Below, in pieces: positions 8,345-18,800 of a stretch of 40,456 bases of DNA. A program made the translations under genes and the position numbers. The stretch comes from Bacteroidales bacterium (GTDB lineage: Bacteria; Bacteroidota; Bacteroidia; Bacteroidales; ML635J-15), in contig JAGCNN010000103.1 of the NCBI GenBank assembly GCA_017645925.1, positions 1 through 40,456 on the forward strand. Direction: 5' to 3'. The stretch's first letter is position 1, and every line of letters starts with the position of its first letter. A model generated the notes under the pieces. The model saw only the letters and a program-made list of their open reading frames with translations. It was not told where the DNA came from and searched no databases.

Positions 8345-11314
8345 ATGAGAAAGATAATTGCTGTACTGATATTTATATCCGCCTTCTCGTGCATAGGAAT
8401 GACCGTGGCAATAAGCGAAGTGGAAAAGACCAATTTCGTGCCTACCGATGAGCCTTGGTTCTGGAATGTTGACATTTCGTGGGTTGATTCCGTGATGAAC
8501 CAGATGACTCTTGACCAGAAGATTGCCCAGTTGATAATGATTCCCGTATATTCCAACAAAACAGCATCTTACAACTCCGAGGTCGTCGCTCTTGTCGAGA
8601 AATACCAGCTTGGCGGTGTGATTTTTATGCAGGGAGGTCCAGGTCGTCAGATAAATCTTGTAAACCGTTTGCAGAAGGTCAGCAAAGTTCCGCTTTTGGT
8701 TGGTATGGATGCCGAATGGTCGCTTAGCATGAGGCTCGACAGCGTGGTGTTGTACCCGAGGCAGATGCTTGTGGGGGCAATTTCAAACAATGCACTTGTT
8801 TACGACATGGGTGCCGAATATGCGCGTCAGCTCAAGCGAGTTGGGGCAAATGTGAATTTTGCGCCTGTTATTGATGTAAATGTAAACCCAGCAAATCCCG
8901 TCATCAACGACCGTTCGTTTGGCGAAAACAAGCGCAACGTGGCCGAAAAAGGCTGGATGTATGCCAAGGGAATGCAGGACAACGGCGTATTGGCTGTTGG
9001 TAAGCATTTCCCAGGTCATGGCGACACTAATGTCGATTCGCACAAGGCAATGCCAGTAATAACCCACGACCGTGCGCGTCTTGATTCCATCGAACTGTAC
9101 CCCTTCCGCTATTTGTCCGAAAAAGGCGTTGGCGGAATGATGGTTTCGCACCTTTTTGTCCCCGCGATAGATTCAACCGAAAATCTTCCTGCATCGCTTT
9201 CGCCAAAGGCAGTGAAGCAAGTGTTGCGCAAGGATGTAAATTTCAACGGAATGGTCTTTACCGATGCAATGAATATGGGCGGAATCACAACCAACTACAA
9301 GGGCAACGAGGCCGATGTCATGGCTTTGCTTGCAGGCAACGACATGATTATGTTCCCAACCGATGTGAAGGATGTGATAGAAAAGTTGAAATCAGCCATA
9401 AGCGAGGGAAAAATTTCCGAAAGGGAAATTGACGAGGCTTGCAACCGTGTGCTGCTTACAAAGTTGCGCCTTGGATTGAACAAAGGCTACGAACCTATTT
9501 CTACAAAGAATGTTTATGTCGACCTCAACGATGTGCAGGCACGCCTTATGCAGCAGAAACTGATTGAAAATGCGATGACTCTTGCAAAAAATCAGGATTC
9601 GCTGGTGCCGCTTATGAGACTTGATTCTGTAAAGATTGCTTCGGTGTCGTTTGAAAGCACTGCCGAAACTTTTTTCCAGAAGCGTTTGCGTTATTATGCC
9701 GATGTCGAAAATTTTGTTTACTCCCGCGACCTGAAGGGTTTGTCGGCTGAACAGCGCAAGAAAAAACTTTCTTCGTATGATATTGTCATAGTGAGTGTTC
9801 ATGGTAAGAATCAGCGGTCGGCAGCCAAGAAATTTGGAATATCGCAGGCTACAGTTGACGGTGCAAACGAAATTCTTGCAAGTTGCCGCAATGTGGTGTT
9901 CGACCTGTTTGCAAATCCATACGGACTGGCTTATTTCAGCAATATCGACAGTGCCAAGTCGGTAATAGTTTCGTACAACGACTGGGAGATAACAAACGAT
10001 TTTTCGGCGCAACTGATATTCGGCGGCATTCCTGCCAATGGTGTATTGCCGGTTTCTGCTACCGAAAATATCAAGGAGGGTATGGGCGAGAAAACTCAAA
10101 AGATACGTCTCAAATATTCAAAGATACCAGAGGATGCTGGTGTTAAGTCGGAGGTGATACAAAAGGTGGATTCTATTTTCCGTAGTGGTCTCAATACCAA
10201 GGCTTACCCCGGCGGTCAGGTGGTTCTGGTGCGGAATGGAATCGTAATATACCAGAAATCAATGGGTTATCATACTTACGAAGAGAAGACAAAAGTGGAT
10301 GATTTTGATGTCTATGACCTCGCTTCGCTAACAAAGGTAATTGCAACAACATCCGACATTATAACACTTTACGATGAGGGTAAGTTCACCATAAAGGACA
10401 AGGTTTCGGACTATTACGATTTGTGGAAAAACTCAAACAAGTCGCATCTCACTTTTGAGCAGGTGCTTACCCATCGTTCGGGTTTGCGCTCATGGATTCC
10501 GTTCTACAAGAAAACAATGGCCGAGGAAGTGTATCCAACTGTTTACAGCTATACAAAATCGGAAAAGTTTTCCATTCAGGTAGCCGAGAATATGTATATG
10601 GCTAAGTCGTACAAGGACGAAATGTTCAGGCTGATAAGGGAATCGGCACTCGAAAACAAGGGCAAGTACGTTTACTCCGACTTGGGTTTCATTGTGATGC
10701 CGTATGTGATAGAAAACCTTACTGGTGAGAAATATGTTGAATACACCTACAGGAAAATATTTGCGCCATTGGGAGCTTATTCACTGTGCTTCAATCCATT
10801 GGATAAGTACGATAAGGAGAATATTGTTCCTACCGAGGATGATAACTATTTCCGTATGCAGCTGCTTCACGGGCATGTGCACGACCAGGCGGCGGCAATG
10901 CTTGGCGGAGTGTCGGGACATGCAGGTTTGTTTGGTACGGCAAACGACCTTGCCAAGATAATGGAAATTTATCTTGAAAATGGCAAGTATGGCGGAGTGC
11001 AATATTTTTCCGACACAGCAGTTCAGCGTTTCACCGAATACCACTACGAGCCAACCTTCTGCCGCAGGGCATTGTGCTGGGACAAGCCGGTGCCCGACCG
11101 CACAAAAGGAAACGGCAGCAAAAGTTCTTCCGACAAGTCGTTCGGACATACGGGCTACACCGGCACTTTGGTATGGGCCGACCCCGAATACAATATGGCT
11201 GTCGTGGTGCTTACCAACCGTGTCCATACAACTTCGGAAAACGGAAAAATCATGAAGCAGAATATTCGCACCAATATCGAGGAGGCTTTGTATAATGCAA
11301 TAGTTAACAAGTGA
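8345..11314 (+). CDS. GH3 beta-N-acetylglucosaminidase (NagZ-like) fused to a class C beta-lactamase-like domain
   Basis: A 989-residue protein with an N-terminal signal peptide (MRKIIAVLIFISAFSCIGMTVA). Residues about 45-385 are a GH3 catalytic domain: the motif KHFPGHGDT at 220-228 leads to the Asp231-Ser-His233 dyad typical of NagZ enzymes, and Asp307 in VFTDAMNMGG is the expected nucleophile. Residues about 400-590 look like a GH3 C-terminal domain. From about 600 a serine hydrolase follows: SLTK at 661-664 (Ser nucleophile and Lys), Tyr777 in YSD, and HTG at 935-937. NagZ removes GlcNAc from muropeptides; the second domain may act on peptide bonds or esters of cell-wall fragments. This two-domain architecture recurs in Bacteroidetes. 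The ATG at 8345 is preferred over the TTG at 8321 because it begins the signal peptide. The stop overlaps or nearly abuts the next gene. Confidence 0.92.
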   Translation: MRKIIAVLIFISAFSCIGMTVAISEVEKTNFVPTDEPWFWNVDISWVDSVMNQMTLDQKIAQLIMIPVYSNKTASYNSEVVALVEKYQLGGVIFMQGGPGRQINLVNRLQKVSKVPLLVGMDAEWSLSMRLDSVVLYPRQMLVGAISNNALVYDMGAEYARQLKRVGANVNFAPVIDVNVNPANPVINDRSFGENKRNVAEKGWMYAKGMQDNGVLAVGKHFPGHGDTNVDSHKAMPVITHDRARLDSIELYPFRYLSEKGVGGMMVSHLFVPAIDSTENLPASLSPKAVKQVLRKDVNFNGMVFTDAMNMGGITTNYKGNEADVMALLAGNDMIMFPTDVKDVIEKLKSAISEGKISEREIDEACNRVLLTKLRLGLNKGYEPISTKNVYVDLNDVQARLMQQKLIENAMTLAKNQDSLVPLMRLDSVKIASVSFESTAETFFQKRLRYYADVENFVYSRDLKGLSAEQRKKKLSSYDIVIVSVHGKNQRSAAKKFGISQATVDGANEILASCRNVVFDLFANPYGLAYFSNIDSAKSVIVSYNDWEITNDFSAQLIFGGIPANGVLPVSATENIKEGMGEKTQKIRLKYSKIPEDAGVKSEVIQKVDSIFRSGLNTKAYPGGQVVLVRNGIVIYQKSMGYHTYEEKTKVDDFDVYDLASLTKVIATTSDIITLYDEGKFTIKDKVSDYYDLWKNSNKSHLTFEQVLTHRSGLRSWIPFYKKTMAEEVYPTVYSYTKSEKFSIQVAENMYMAKSYKDEMFRLIRESALENKGKYVYSDLGFIVMPYVIENLTGEKYVEYTYRKIFAPLGAYSLCFNPLDKYDKENIVPTEDDNYFRMQLLHGHVHDQAAAMLGGVSGHAGLFGTANDLAKIMEIYLENGKYGGVQYFSDTAVQRFTEYHYEPTFCRRALCWDKPVPDRTKGNGSKSSSDKSFGHTGYTGTLVWADPEYNMAVVVLTNRVHTTSENGKIMKQNIRTNIEEALYNAIVNK

Positions 11315-11316
11315 TT

Positions 11317-11877
11317 ATGAAGAAACTGATGCTGTTCATATTTCTTGCTTTTGCAGTGCATGGGCTTAGGGCGCAGTACCTTGAAACCGAGCCGCCACCC
11401 ACACCATTGCAGCGCATATTTTATGGCGGCGACCTTGATTTGGCTTTTGGTTCGGTAACACAGATTTCAATATCTCCCGAAGTAGGTTACCGCATTGCAA
11501 ATAGGTTTTCGGCGGGGGTAGGAATCGACTATATGTTTGTATATTCCGAAGCATACAATTTCAAGGGCAGCATTTTTGGCGGCAGTGTATTTGCAAGTTT
11601 TACTGCGATAAAGAGCCTTGGAAACCTCATCCCGTTCCTTAGAACCGATATGGGGATACTGATATACGGGCAGTTCTCCTATACCAATATGGGGCGGTTT
11701 TATACTGCAATTTCAGCCGAAGAACCTATGTGGATAGCTTCGCCCATGCTTGGAATCGGCTTTCAGGTACCGATAGGGCAGAGGTCTTATATGGTTATGT
11801 CGGTAATGTACAATTTCAACGAAACTTTGTACTCCCTGTATTCCAATCCGGTGGTAAAAATTAGCTATCAGTTTTGA
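11317..11877 (+). CDS. Small outer-membrane beta-barrel protein
   Basis: A 186-residue protein with a signal peptide (MKKLMLFIFLAFAVHGLRAQ) and then alternating amphipathic strands ending in KISYQF, a terminal aromatic residue typical of outer-membrane barrels. Strand-like stretches include ISISPEVGYRIANRFSAGVG and the region around GIGFQVPIGQRSYMV. It resembles the small porin-family or OmpW-like proteins of Bacteroidetes, with no enzymatic motif. The ATG at 11317 is 2 bases after the stop of the GH3 fusion gene; a GTG at 11311 would overlap that stop by 4 bases. The two are therefore one operon, and the barrel may serve the same cell-envelope process, which is inference. Confidence 0.8.
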   Translation: MKKLMLFIFLAFAVHGLRAQYLETEPPPTPLQRIFYGGDLDLAFGSVTQISISPEVGYRIANRFSAGVGIDYMFVYSEAYNFKGSIFGGSVFASFTAIKSLGNLIPFLRTDMGILIYGQFSYTNMGRFYTAISAEEPMWIASPMLGIGFQVPIGQRSYMVMSVMYNFNETLYSLYSNPVVKISYQF

Positions 11878-12266
11878 TAGGTTTTGGTTCTTCTGTATTG
11901 TCCGGTAAAGTACCAAGCCCGTCATTTACTTGCTTCGCTGCGTGAGCTAAAGGTACGGAAGACAAAGCGAACAGGCGCAGCGGACACACTTTTTTGCTTA
12001 CTTTTTTTGGGCGACAATTGTCGAAGACAATCATGAGCACCGCTGAAAATCAATTGTAGGGGCGAATAACAAAGTAAAAGCCCTCGCGGCTTGAGCGAAA
12101 CCTAAAAAAGCGAATCATTATTTTCCTTTATGTTTGATAGGATATTCTTATCGCTTAACTCCTCCAGATATGTTGTCTAAACCATTTATTTTATTTGATA
12201 TTAGACACTTATATTTTTATTAATCTACCCTTTTTTTATTTGTTGTAAGATGAACAAAAAAATTAT
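11878..12266. other. Gene-free region before ruvA
   Basis: About 390 bases without a credible ORF. It holds the shortest copy of the inverted-repeat element (11897-11990), then a perfect 12-base palindrome CGACAATTGTCG at 12012-12023, a run of short GCG-rich words (12080-12120), and an AT-rich stretch leading to the ruvA promoter. No terminator with a strong stem and T-run is evident after 11877. Confidence 0.5.
11897..11990. repeat. Short degenerate copy of the TATTAGTGTCCGCTAAA inverted-repeat element
   Basis: It starts TATTGTCCGGTAAAGTACC and ends CAGCGGACAC, degenerate forms of the ends seen at 20871 and 25951. Inside is the shared module GCTTCGCTGCGTGAGC followed by TAAAGGTACGGAAGAC, also found at 20912-20944 and, in variants, at 26048-26075 and 26244-26270. 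There is no ORF. Confidence 0.65.
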
Positions 12267-12274
12267 TAAATTTG
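12267..12274 (+). promoter_or_regulatory. Bacteroides-type -7 element upstream of ruvA
   Basis: TAAATTTG fits TAnnTTTG and lies 26 bases before the ruvA ATG. GTTG at 12242-12245 is 21 bases upstream and may be the -33 element. Confidence 0.55.
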
Positions 12275-12299
12275 CGCCTCATTTTATTTTAGGATAATT

Positions 12300-12887
12300 A
12301 TGTACGAATATATAAAGGGACTTGTCGCTGAGCTTAATCCAGCATATGCTGTGGTTGAGGTTAACGGCATAGGTTACTTTGTCAATATAAGCCTAACTTC
12401 ATACTCTGCTTTGAGACTTGAAGAACAGACTCAATTGTTTTTGCATCAGGTTGTTAGGGAGGATGCGCATTTGCTTTTTGGTTTCACGACCAAGATTGAG
12501 CGCGAACTTTTCCGCCAGTTGATTACTGTGAACGGAGTTGGACCTAACACTGCCCGTCTTATACTGTCGTCACTTACACCGCAGGAACTTACAAATGCAA
12601 TCCTCAGCGAAAATCTTGTCAGGCTGAAAAGTGTGAAAGGTATAGGCGCAAAGACTGCTCAGCGCATTATTCTTGACCTGAAGGACAAGATAAATCTATC
12701 GGGAGAAATCGACACTGCAGAAATTTTTGCCGATTCAAACAATACAATCAAGAAAGATGCGTTATTAACCTTAACCACTCTTGGATTTTCGAAGACAGCA
12801 GTGGAGAAAGTGCTTGACAAGGTGCTCAAGGAAAAGCCAGATGCTTCGCTTGAAACCGTTATCAAGCTGTCGTTGAACTATTTGTAG
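12300..12887 (+). CDS. ruvA: Holliday junction branch-migration protein RuvA
   Basis: A 195-residue protein, the normal RuvA length. It forms the tetramer that binds the four-way junction and loads the RuvB motor during recombinational repair. The N-terminal OB-fold (MYEYIKGLVAELNPAYAVVEVNGIGYFV) covers about 1-65. Two helix-hairpin-helix motifs follow, seen as LITVNGVGPNTARLIL and LKSVKGIGAKTAQRII, and a small C-terminal domain (about 150-195, LTTLGFSKTAVEKVL) contacts RuvB. sprA starts 9 bases after its stop, so the two genes share a transcript; ruvA next to sprA is a known Bacteroidetes arrangement. Confidence 0.97.
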   Translation: MYEYIKGLVAELNPAYAVVEVNGIGYFVNISLTSYSALRLEEQTQLFLHQVVREDAHLLFGFTTKIERELFRQLITVNGVGPNTARLILSSLTPQELTNAILSENLVRLKSVKGIGAKTAQRIILDLKDKINLSGEIDTAEIFADSNNTIKKDALLTLTTLGFSKTAVEKVLDKVLKEKPDASLETVIKLSLNYL

Positions 12888-12896
12888 AATTGAACA

Positions 12897-15800
12897 TTGT
12901 TCGGTAGAATATTAAAATATACTTTGGTCGGTGGACTTATGGCTGCAATGATGGTTGTGGCTTTTGTGCCGTCTAATGCAAGGACAGGAGGTTCTAACCG
13001 CTATTCGTCACCGAAAGCAATTTCGGCTGAAGTTCCTGGTCCCGATGACGATACCACCAAGACCGAGGGTAATGCAAAGTTCCCTCTGCCGAAAGAAAAT
13101 GTCAACCCCTCCGACAATACCGACAACAGCCCGCTATATGGTTCCGACCCGTCAAACGTTAGCACTTCGGTGGAATACGATCCCGAAACCAATAGCTACA
13201 ACTTCCAGAAAAACGTTGACGGTATGCCAATAGGAACGCCCTACAGTATGCCTTTTGATGATTATGTAAACTACAACTTCGAGAAGGCCATGAACTCCTA
13301 TTGGCATCAGAAAGCCAAGGCAAACCGTCAGCAGAATCAGGAAATGAACAGCAACCTCATCCCGAAGCTTGAAGTCGGAGGCGAAATATTCGACCGTATT
13401 TTCGGCGGTAATGTAATTGACATAAAGCCGCAAGGTTCGGCTGAACTTACCCTCGGATTGGAATACACTCGTACCGACAATCCCGCCCTTGATTCAAAGC
13501 AGCAGCGTCAGGTGAATCTTGACTTCGACGAGAAAATTCAGATGAACGTAGTCGGACAGATTGGTACGAAGATGAAGGTCAACATTTCGTATGATACCGA
13601 GGCTTCGTTTGATTTTGAAAACAATGTAAAACTTGAATATACTGGTGACGATGACGACATCATACAGAAGATAGAGGCTGGTAATGTGTCGCTTCCGCTT
13701 ACGGGAACGCTCATTCAAGGAAGCCAGAGCCTTTTCGGTGTGAAAACGGAACTGAAATTCGGAAAGTTGACTCTTACAGGATTGCTGTCGCAGAAGAAGA
13801 GCGAAACCTCAACCATCAATGTTGAAGGCGGAAGCACCACCAAGGAATTTGAAATCAAAGCCGACAACTATGAGGAAAACAAACACTTCTTCTTGTCGCA
13901 CTATTTCAAGGAGAACTACGACCGCGCAATGGCAAACCTGCCCGTAATTGCAGGCGGTGTTACAATCAACCGAATTGAAGTGTGGGTTACAAACAAGACC
14001 GGCAATTACACCGATTCCCGTAACATTGTGGCTCTGGTCGATTTGGGTGAATCCAACAGCAACGACATACAATCGTTCTACGTAAGCAGTTCGCTTCACA
14101 ACACTACCACAGTTCCGCCATACAACGACGTGAACATTCTTGGTAACATTGCGCTTGATTATCCCGACATCAGGGACATAAATACGGTTAGCAGTACCTT
14201 GCAGAACTTGCAGATGGCTGGCGGAACCGATTTTGAAAAAATTGAGTCTGCAAGGAAACTTAATGCATCGGAATATACTCTCAATGCACAGTTGGGTTAC
14301 ATTTCTCTTAATTCAAAACTTAATGCCGACCAAGTTTTGGCGGTGGCATACGAATATACGGTAGCCGGTGAAGTTTATACTGTAGGTGAATTTTCCAATT
14401 CGGCAATAGCTGCGCCACAAACACTTGTCGTAAAGTTGATAAAAGGAACATCGTTTACACCTAGCAAGAAGAACTGGGACTTGATGATGAAGAACATTTA
14501 CAACATCGGAGCCTTCCAGATTACCCGCGAAGATTTTACTCTCGACATACTTTACACCAACGACAAGACCGGTACCGACCTCACCTACATTCCAGCAGGC
14601 GAAATTGACAGCGTACAGCTTTTGCGTGTCATGGGACTTGATAACTTGAATACAAACAACGACCCTTATCCCGATGGATTGTTCGACTTTGTGGAAAATT
14701 ATACCATCAGTTCTTCGGGCGGACGAGTCATTTTCCCTGTGCGCGAACCATTTGGTTCCTACTTGTATGAGAAGATTACTGGCGGAAACAGTTCGTTAAA
14801 CAATATCGCCGAGAGTTACGTATTCCCCGAACTATACGACAGTACCAAGAGCAAGGCGCAGCAGATGGCCGAGAAAAACAAGTTCAAGCTGAAAGGTCGT
14901 TACAAGTCAACTAGCAGCAGCGAAATTTCACTAAATGCGATAAATGTTCCGCAGGGAAGCGTTTCTGTTACGGCTGGTTCAACTTTGCTGGTCGAAAACG
15001 TGGATTATACGGTTGACTACAACCTCGGTAGGGTAAAAATATTGAATCAGGGCATTTTGGAGGCAGGAACACCTATTTCAATTTCACTTGAAAGCAATTC
15101 GGTGGGAACAATGCAGACGAAAGTGCTCACTGGTTTGCACGCCAACTACGATTTCTCCAATAACTTTAATGTCGGAGCAACAATTCTTCATCTCAAGGAA
15201 AAACCGATTACACAGAAAGTCAACATTGGTGAAGAACCGCTTTCAAATACCATCTGGGGTGCAAATCTGTCGTACAGGACCGATGCTCCGTTCCTGACAA
15301 AGGCAATCGACTTCCTGCCGCTGATACAGACAAAGGAAATGTCAACGATTACTTTCAACGCCGAATTTGCCCAGCTTTTACCCGGACATTCAAAGGCTAT
15401 AGGCAAGGAAGGTGCTGCATACATCGATGATTTTGAAAGTTCCAAGATTACAAACGATATCAAGAGCTATGTGAGCTGGTCGATGGCAAGTACACCAACC
15501 GATTCGGTACTCTTCCCCGAAAGCTCGCTGATAAACAACCTTGAATATGGCAAAAACAGGGCAAGGCTTTCGTGGTTCGTTGTTGACCAGACACTGCACG
15601 AAAGTACGTCGCCTATAAGCATTGATGACAGGTCGAGCCATTACACTAGATTGGTTTACGAAAAGGAGCTTTTCCCCAATCGCGAAAGTGAAAGCGCTAA
15701 CCTTGAAAAGAACATTGCTCCTCTCAATGTCGTGTTCTACCCGAATGAGAAAGGTCCTTACAACTACGATGTGGCAGGAATGAACTCGCATGGCGGACTT

Positions 15801-18800
15801 GAAAATCCTCGCAAGCGTTGGGCTGGTATCCAGAGGCAATTGACTACTACCGATTTCGAGGATGCCAATATCGAGTACATTGAATTCTGGATGATGGATC
15901 CATTCGTTGAAGATTCATTGAACCCAGGCGGCGACCTCTACTTCAACCTCGGCGATGTAAGCGAAGATATCTTGAAGGATGGTAGAAAGTCGTTTGAGCA
16001 GGGACTTCCGGCGCCTTCCCTCGACAATCCTATTGATACTACGGTTTGGGGTATTGTGCCTAATAGCCAAGCACTTGTCAGCGCATTCGACAACAATGCA
16101 GAAATAAGGTTTGCACAGGATGTCGGTTTTGATGGTTTAAGTTCCGAAAACGAAGTTACTTTCTTCAGCGATTATCTCGAGCAGGTGAAAAATATGTTCG
16201 GTGAAAATTCGGAAGCTTACCAAATGGCTCTTGCCGACCCTTCGTCCGACAACTACCACCACTACAAAGGCAGCGACTACGACCAGCTTGGGTTGAACAT
16301 ACTTGATAGGTACAAATATTTCAACGGATTGGAAGGCAACTCTATACCACGCGAATACCAGACCGAAACCTATATAACAAATTCAACCACTACTCCCGAT
16401 GTCGAGGACATAAACAGGGACAACACCTTGAGCGAGTCGGAAAATTTCTTCCAGTACCGTGTAAGTATTCGTCCGCAGGACTTGGTTGTAGGTCAGAACT
16501 ACATAGCCGACAAGACCATAGTTTCGGTAACTCTTGCCAACGACGAAACCTCGCAAGTAACTTGGTATCAGTTCAAAATTCCAATTTCGGAATATTCAAA
16601 AAGGATAGGTTCTATTTCCGACTTCAAGTCGATTCGTTTCATGCGTATGTTCATGACCAATTTCGACACAACAACTTGCTTGCGTTTCGGAACACTTGAC
16701 CTTGTGCGTGGCGAGTGGCGTAAATATGACGATTCGTTCATGCAGCCGGGTGAATATGTTGTCAACGAACTTGAAAACACTTCCTTCGACGTTTCTGCAG
16801 TAAACATTGAGGAAAATTCGAGCCGCCGTCCAGTCAACTACGTGCTGCCTCCGGGCGTTACCCGCGAACAAAATACCATGAACCCGCAGTTCCAGCAGCT
16901 CAACGAGCAGGCTATGACAATAAAGGTAATCGACCTTGCCGATGGTGATGCGCGTGCAGTTTACAAGAACGTTTACCTTGACGTTAGGAAGTATTTGCGT
17001 ATGCAGATGTTTGTCCACGTTGAATCGGTTGTCGGCAAGGACGAAATCAAGGATGGCGATGTAAGCGTATTCGTACGACTTGGAACCGACTACAAGAACA
17101 ACTACTACGAATTTGAAGTGCCGCTGACGGTTACACCCGAGGGCTACTATTCGGGCGATGACCTTGAATCTCCAGACAGGTATGTTGTATGGCCGTCGGA
17201 AAACGACATAAATATTGTATTCGAAGACCTTACGAAGGTAAAGGAGAACCGAAACGAGCTTATCCGTCTTGGAAACCAGAACGTGGGACTTACAAAATTG
17301 TACTACGAGATGAACGAACGCGGCAAGATTAGCGTCATGGGTAACCCGAACCTTTCCAATGTACAGACTATTATGATAGGTGTGCGCAATCCTAAGCAGG
17401 TAACTCTAAACGGTACTGACGATGGTTTGCCAAAGAGTGCCGAAGTTTGGGTTAACGAGTTGCGTCTTACCAACTTCAACGAGAAGAGTGGTTGGGCGGC
17501 AACAGCCCGTGCAACTGCCAAACTTGCCGACTTTGGAACTGTTACCCTTTCGGGAACGACAAAGAAACCTGGGTTTGGAGCACTTAATTCCACTATCAAG
17601 GATCGTCTCACCGAGGAAATCAACCAGTACGACTTCTCGTCAAGCTTCGAGTTCGGAAAGTTCTTCCCCGAACGCTTCAACGTTAGGATTCCTTTGTATG
17701 TGGCAGTTTCCGAAAATGTTTCAAATCCTGAATACGACCCGTTAAGCCCCGATGTCCTTATGAAGAATACACTTCGTAATCCAGACCTGTCAAAGGAATA
17801 CAAGGACAGCATCAGGCATCTGTCGCAGGACTATGTGAAACGTACAAGCATCAACCTTACCAATGTGAAAGTCAACGGAAAGCAGGGACAGAAACCGCAT
17901 ATTTATAACCTTTCGAACTTCTCGTTGAGCTACGGTTACAACAATGTTTTCCAGCGTGACCCGAATACGGTGTTCCGTACAAACATAACACATACGGCTT
18001 CGGTATTCTACAACTACAACGCTACGCCAAAGATTGTGGAGCCATTGAAGAATGTCAAGCTGTTCAAGAAAAAGGCATTCCAGATTCTGCGCGATTTCAA
18101 CTTCTACTATTTGCCATCGCAGATTTCGTTCCGTTCAAATCTTAATCGTCAATATGGCGAAACCCAGATACGAAATGTTTACGATCCCTCTTATACTTTG
18201 CCAATCAGTGTAATAAAGGATTTCACAATAATACGTCAGTACGATTTGAAGTATAACTTCTCGAAGAACCTGAAATTTGAATACACAGCAACCAACAATG
18301 CCCGAATCGATGAGCCGGAAGGCCGTATCTTCAAGGGTGATCCTGAGTATGAGCAAAAGAGGGATTCAATCTGGAACAACTTCAAGACATTCGGCAGAAA
18401 TACAAGCTACTACCAGCAATGGAGCGCATCTTACACCTTGCCAATCAACAAGATTCCTATTTTCAACTGGATTTCAGCAAGTGTAAGGTATCAAGGTTCG
18501 TACAATTGGACGGCAGGAGCAATTACAGCCGACACGCTTAACATTGGAAACGTGGTGCAAAACGCCAACACAATGTCGGCAAGCACGCAGTTCAACCTGC
18601 TCAACTTATATAATAAGGTAAAGTACCTGAAGGATGTAAACAACAAATACCGCGGTCGTGCCTCTACAAAGAAGAAGGAAACCGAAAATGTTACATACAG
18701 CGAGGACATTGGCAAGTTGACGGCAGGAAAGAAGAAAACAATAACCCACAAGCTGAAGACCAAAAACGTAACTATAAAGGTTACCGATGACAAGGGACGT

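Noticed and set aside
12012-12023. Perfect palindrome CGACAATTGTCG as an operator
   Set aside because: It is about 250 bases from the ruvA promoter and occurs once; 12-base palindromes arise by chance in a window of this size.
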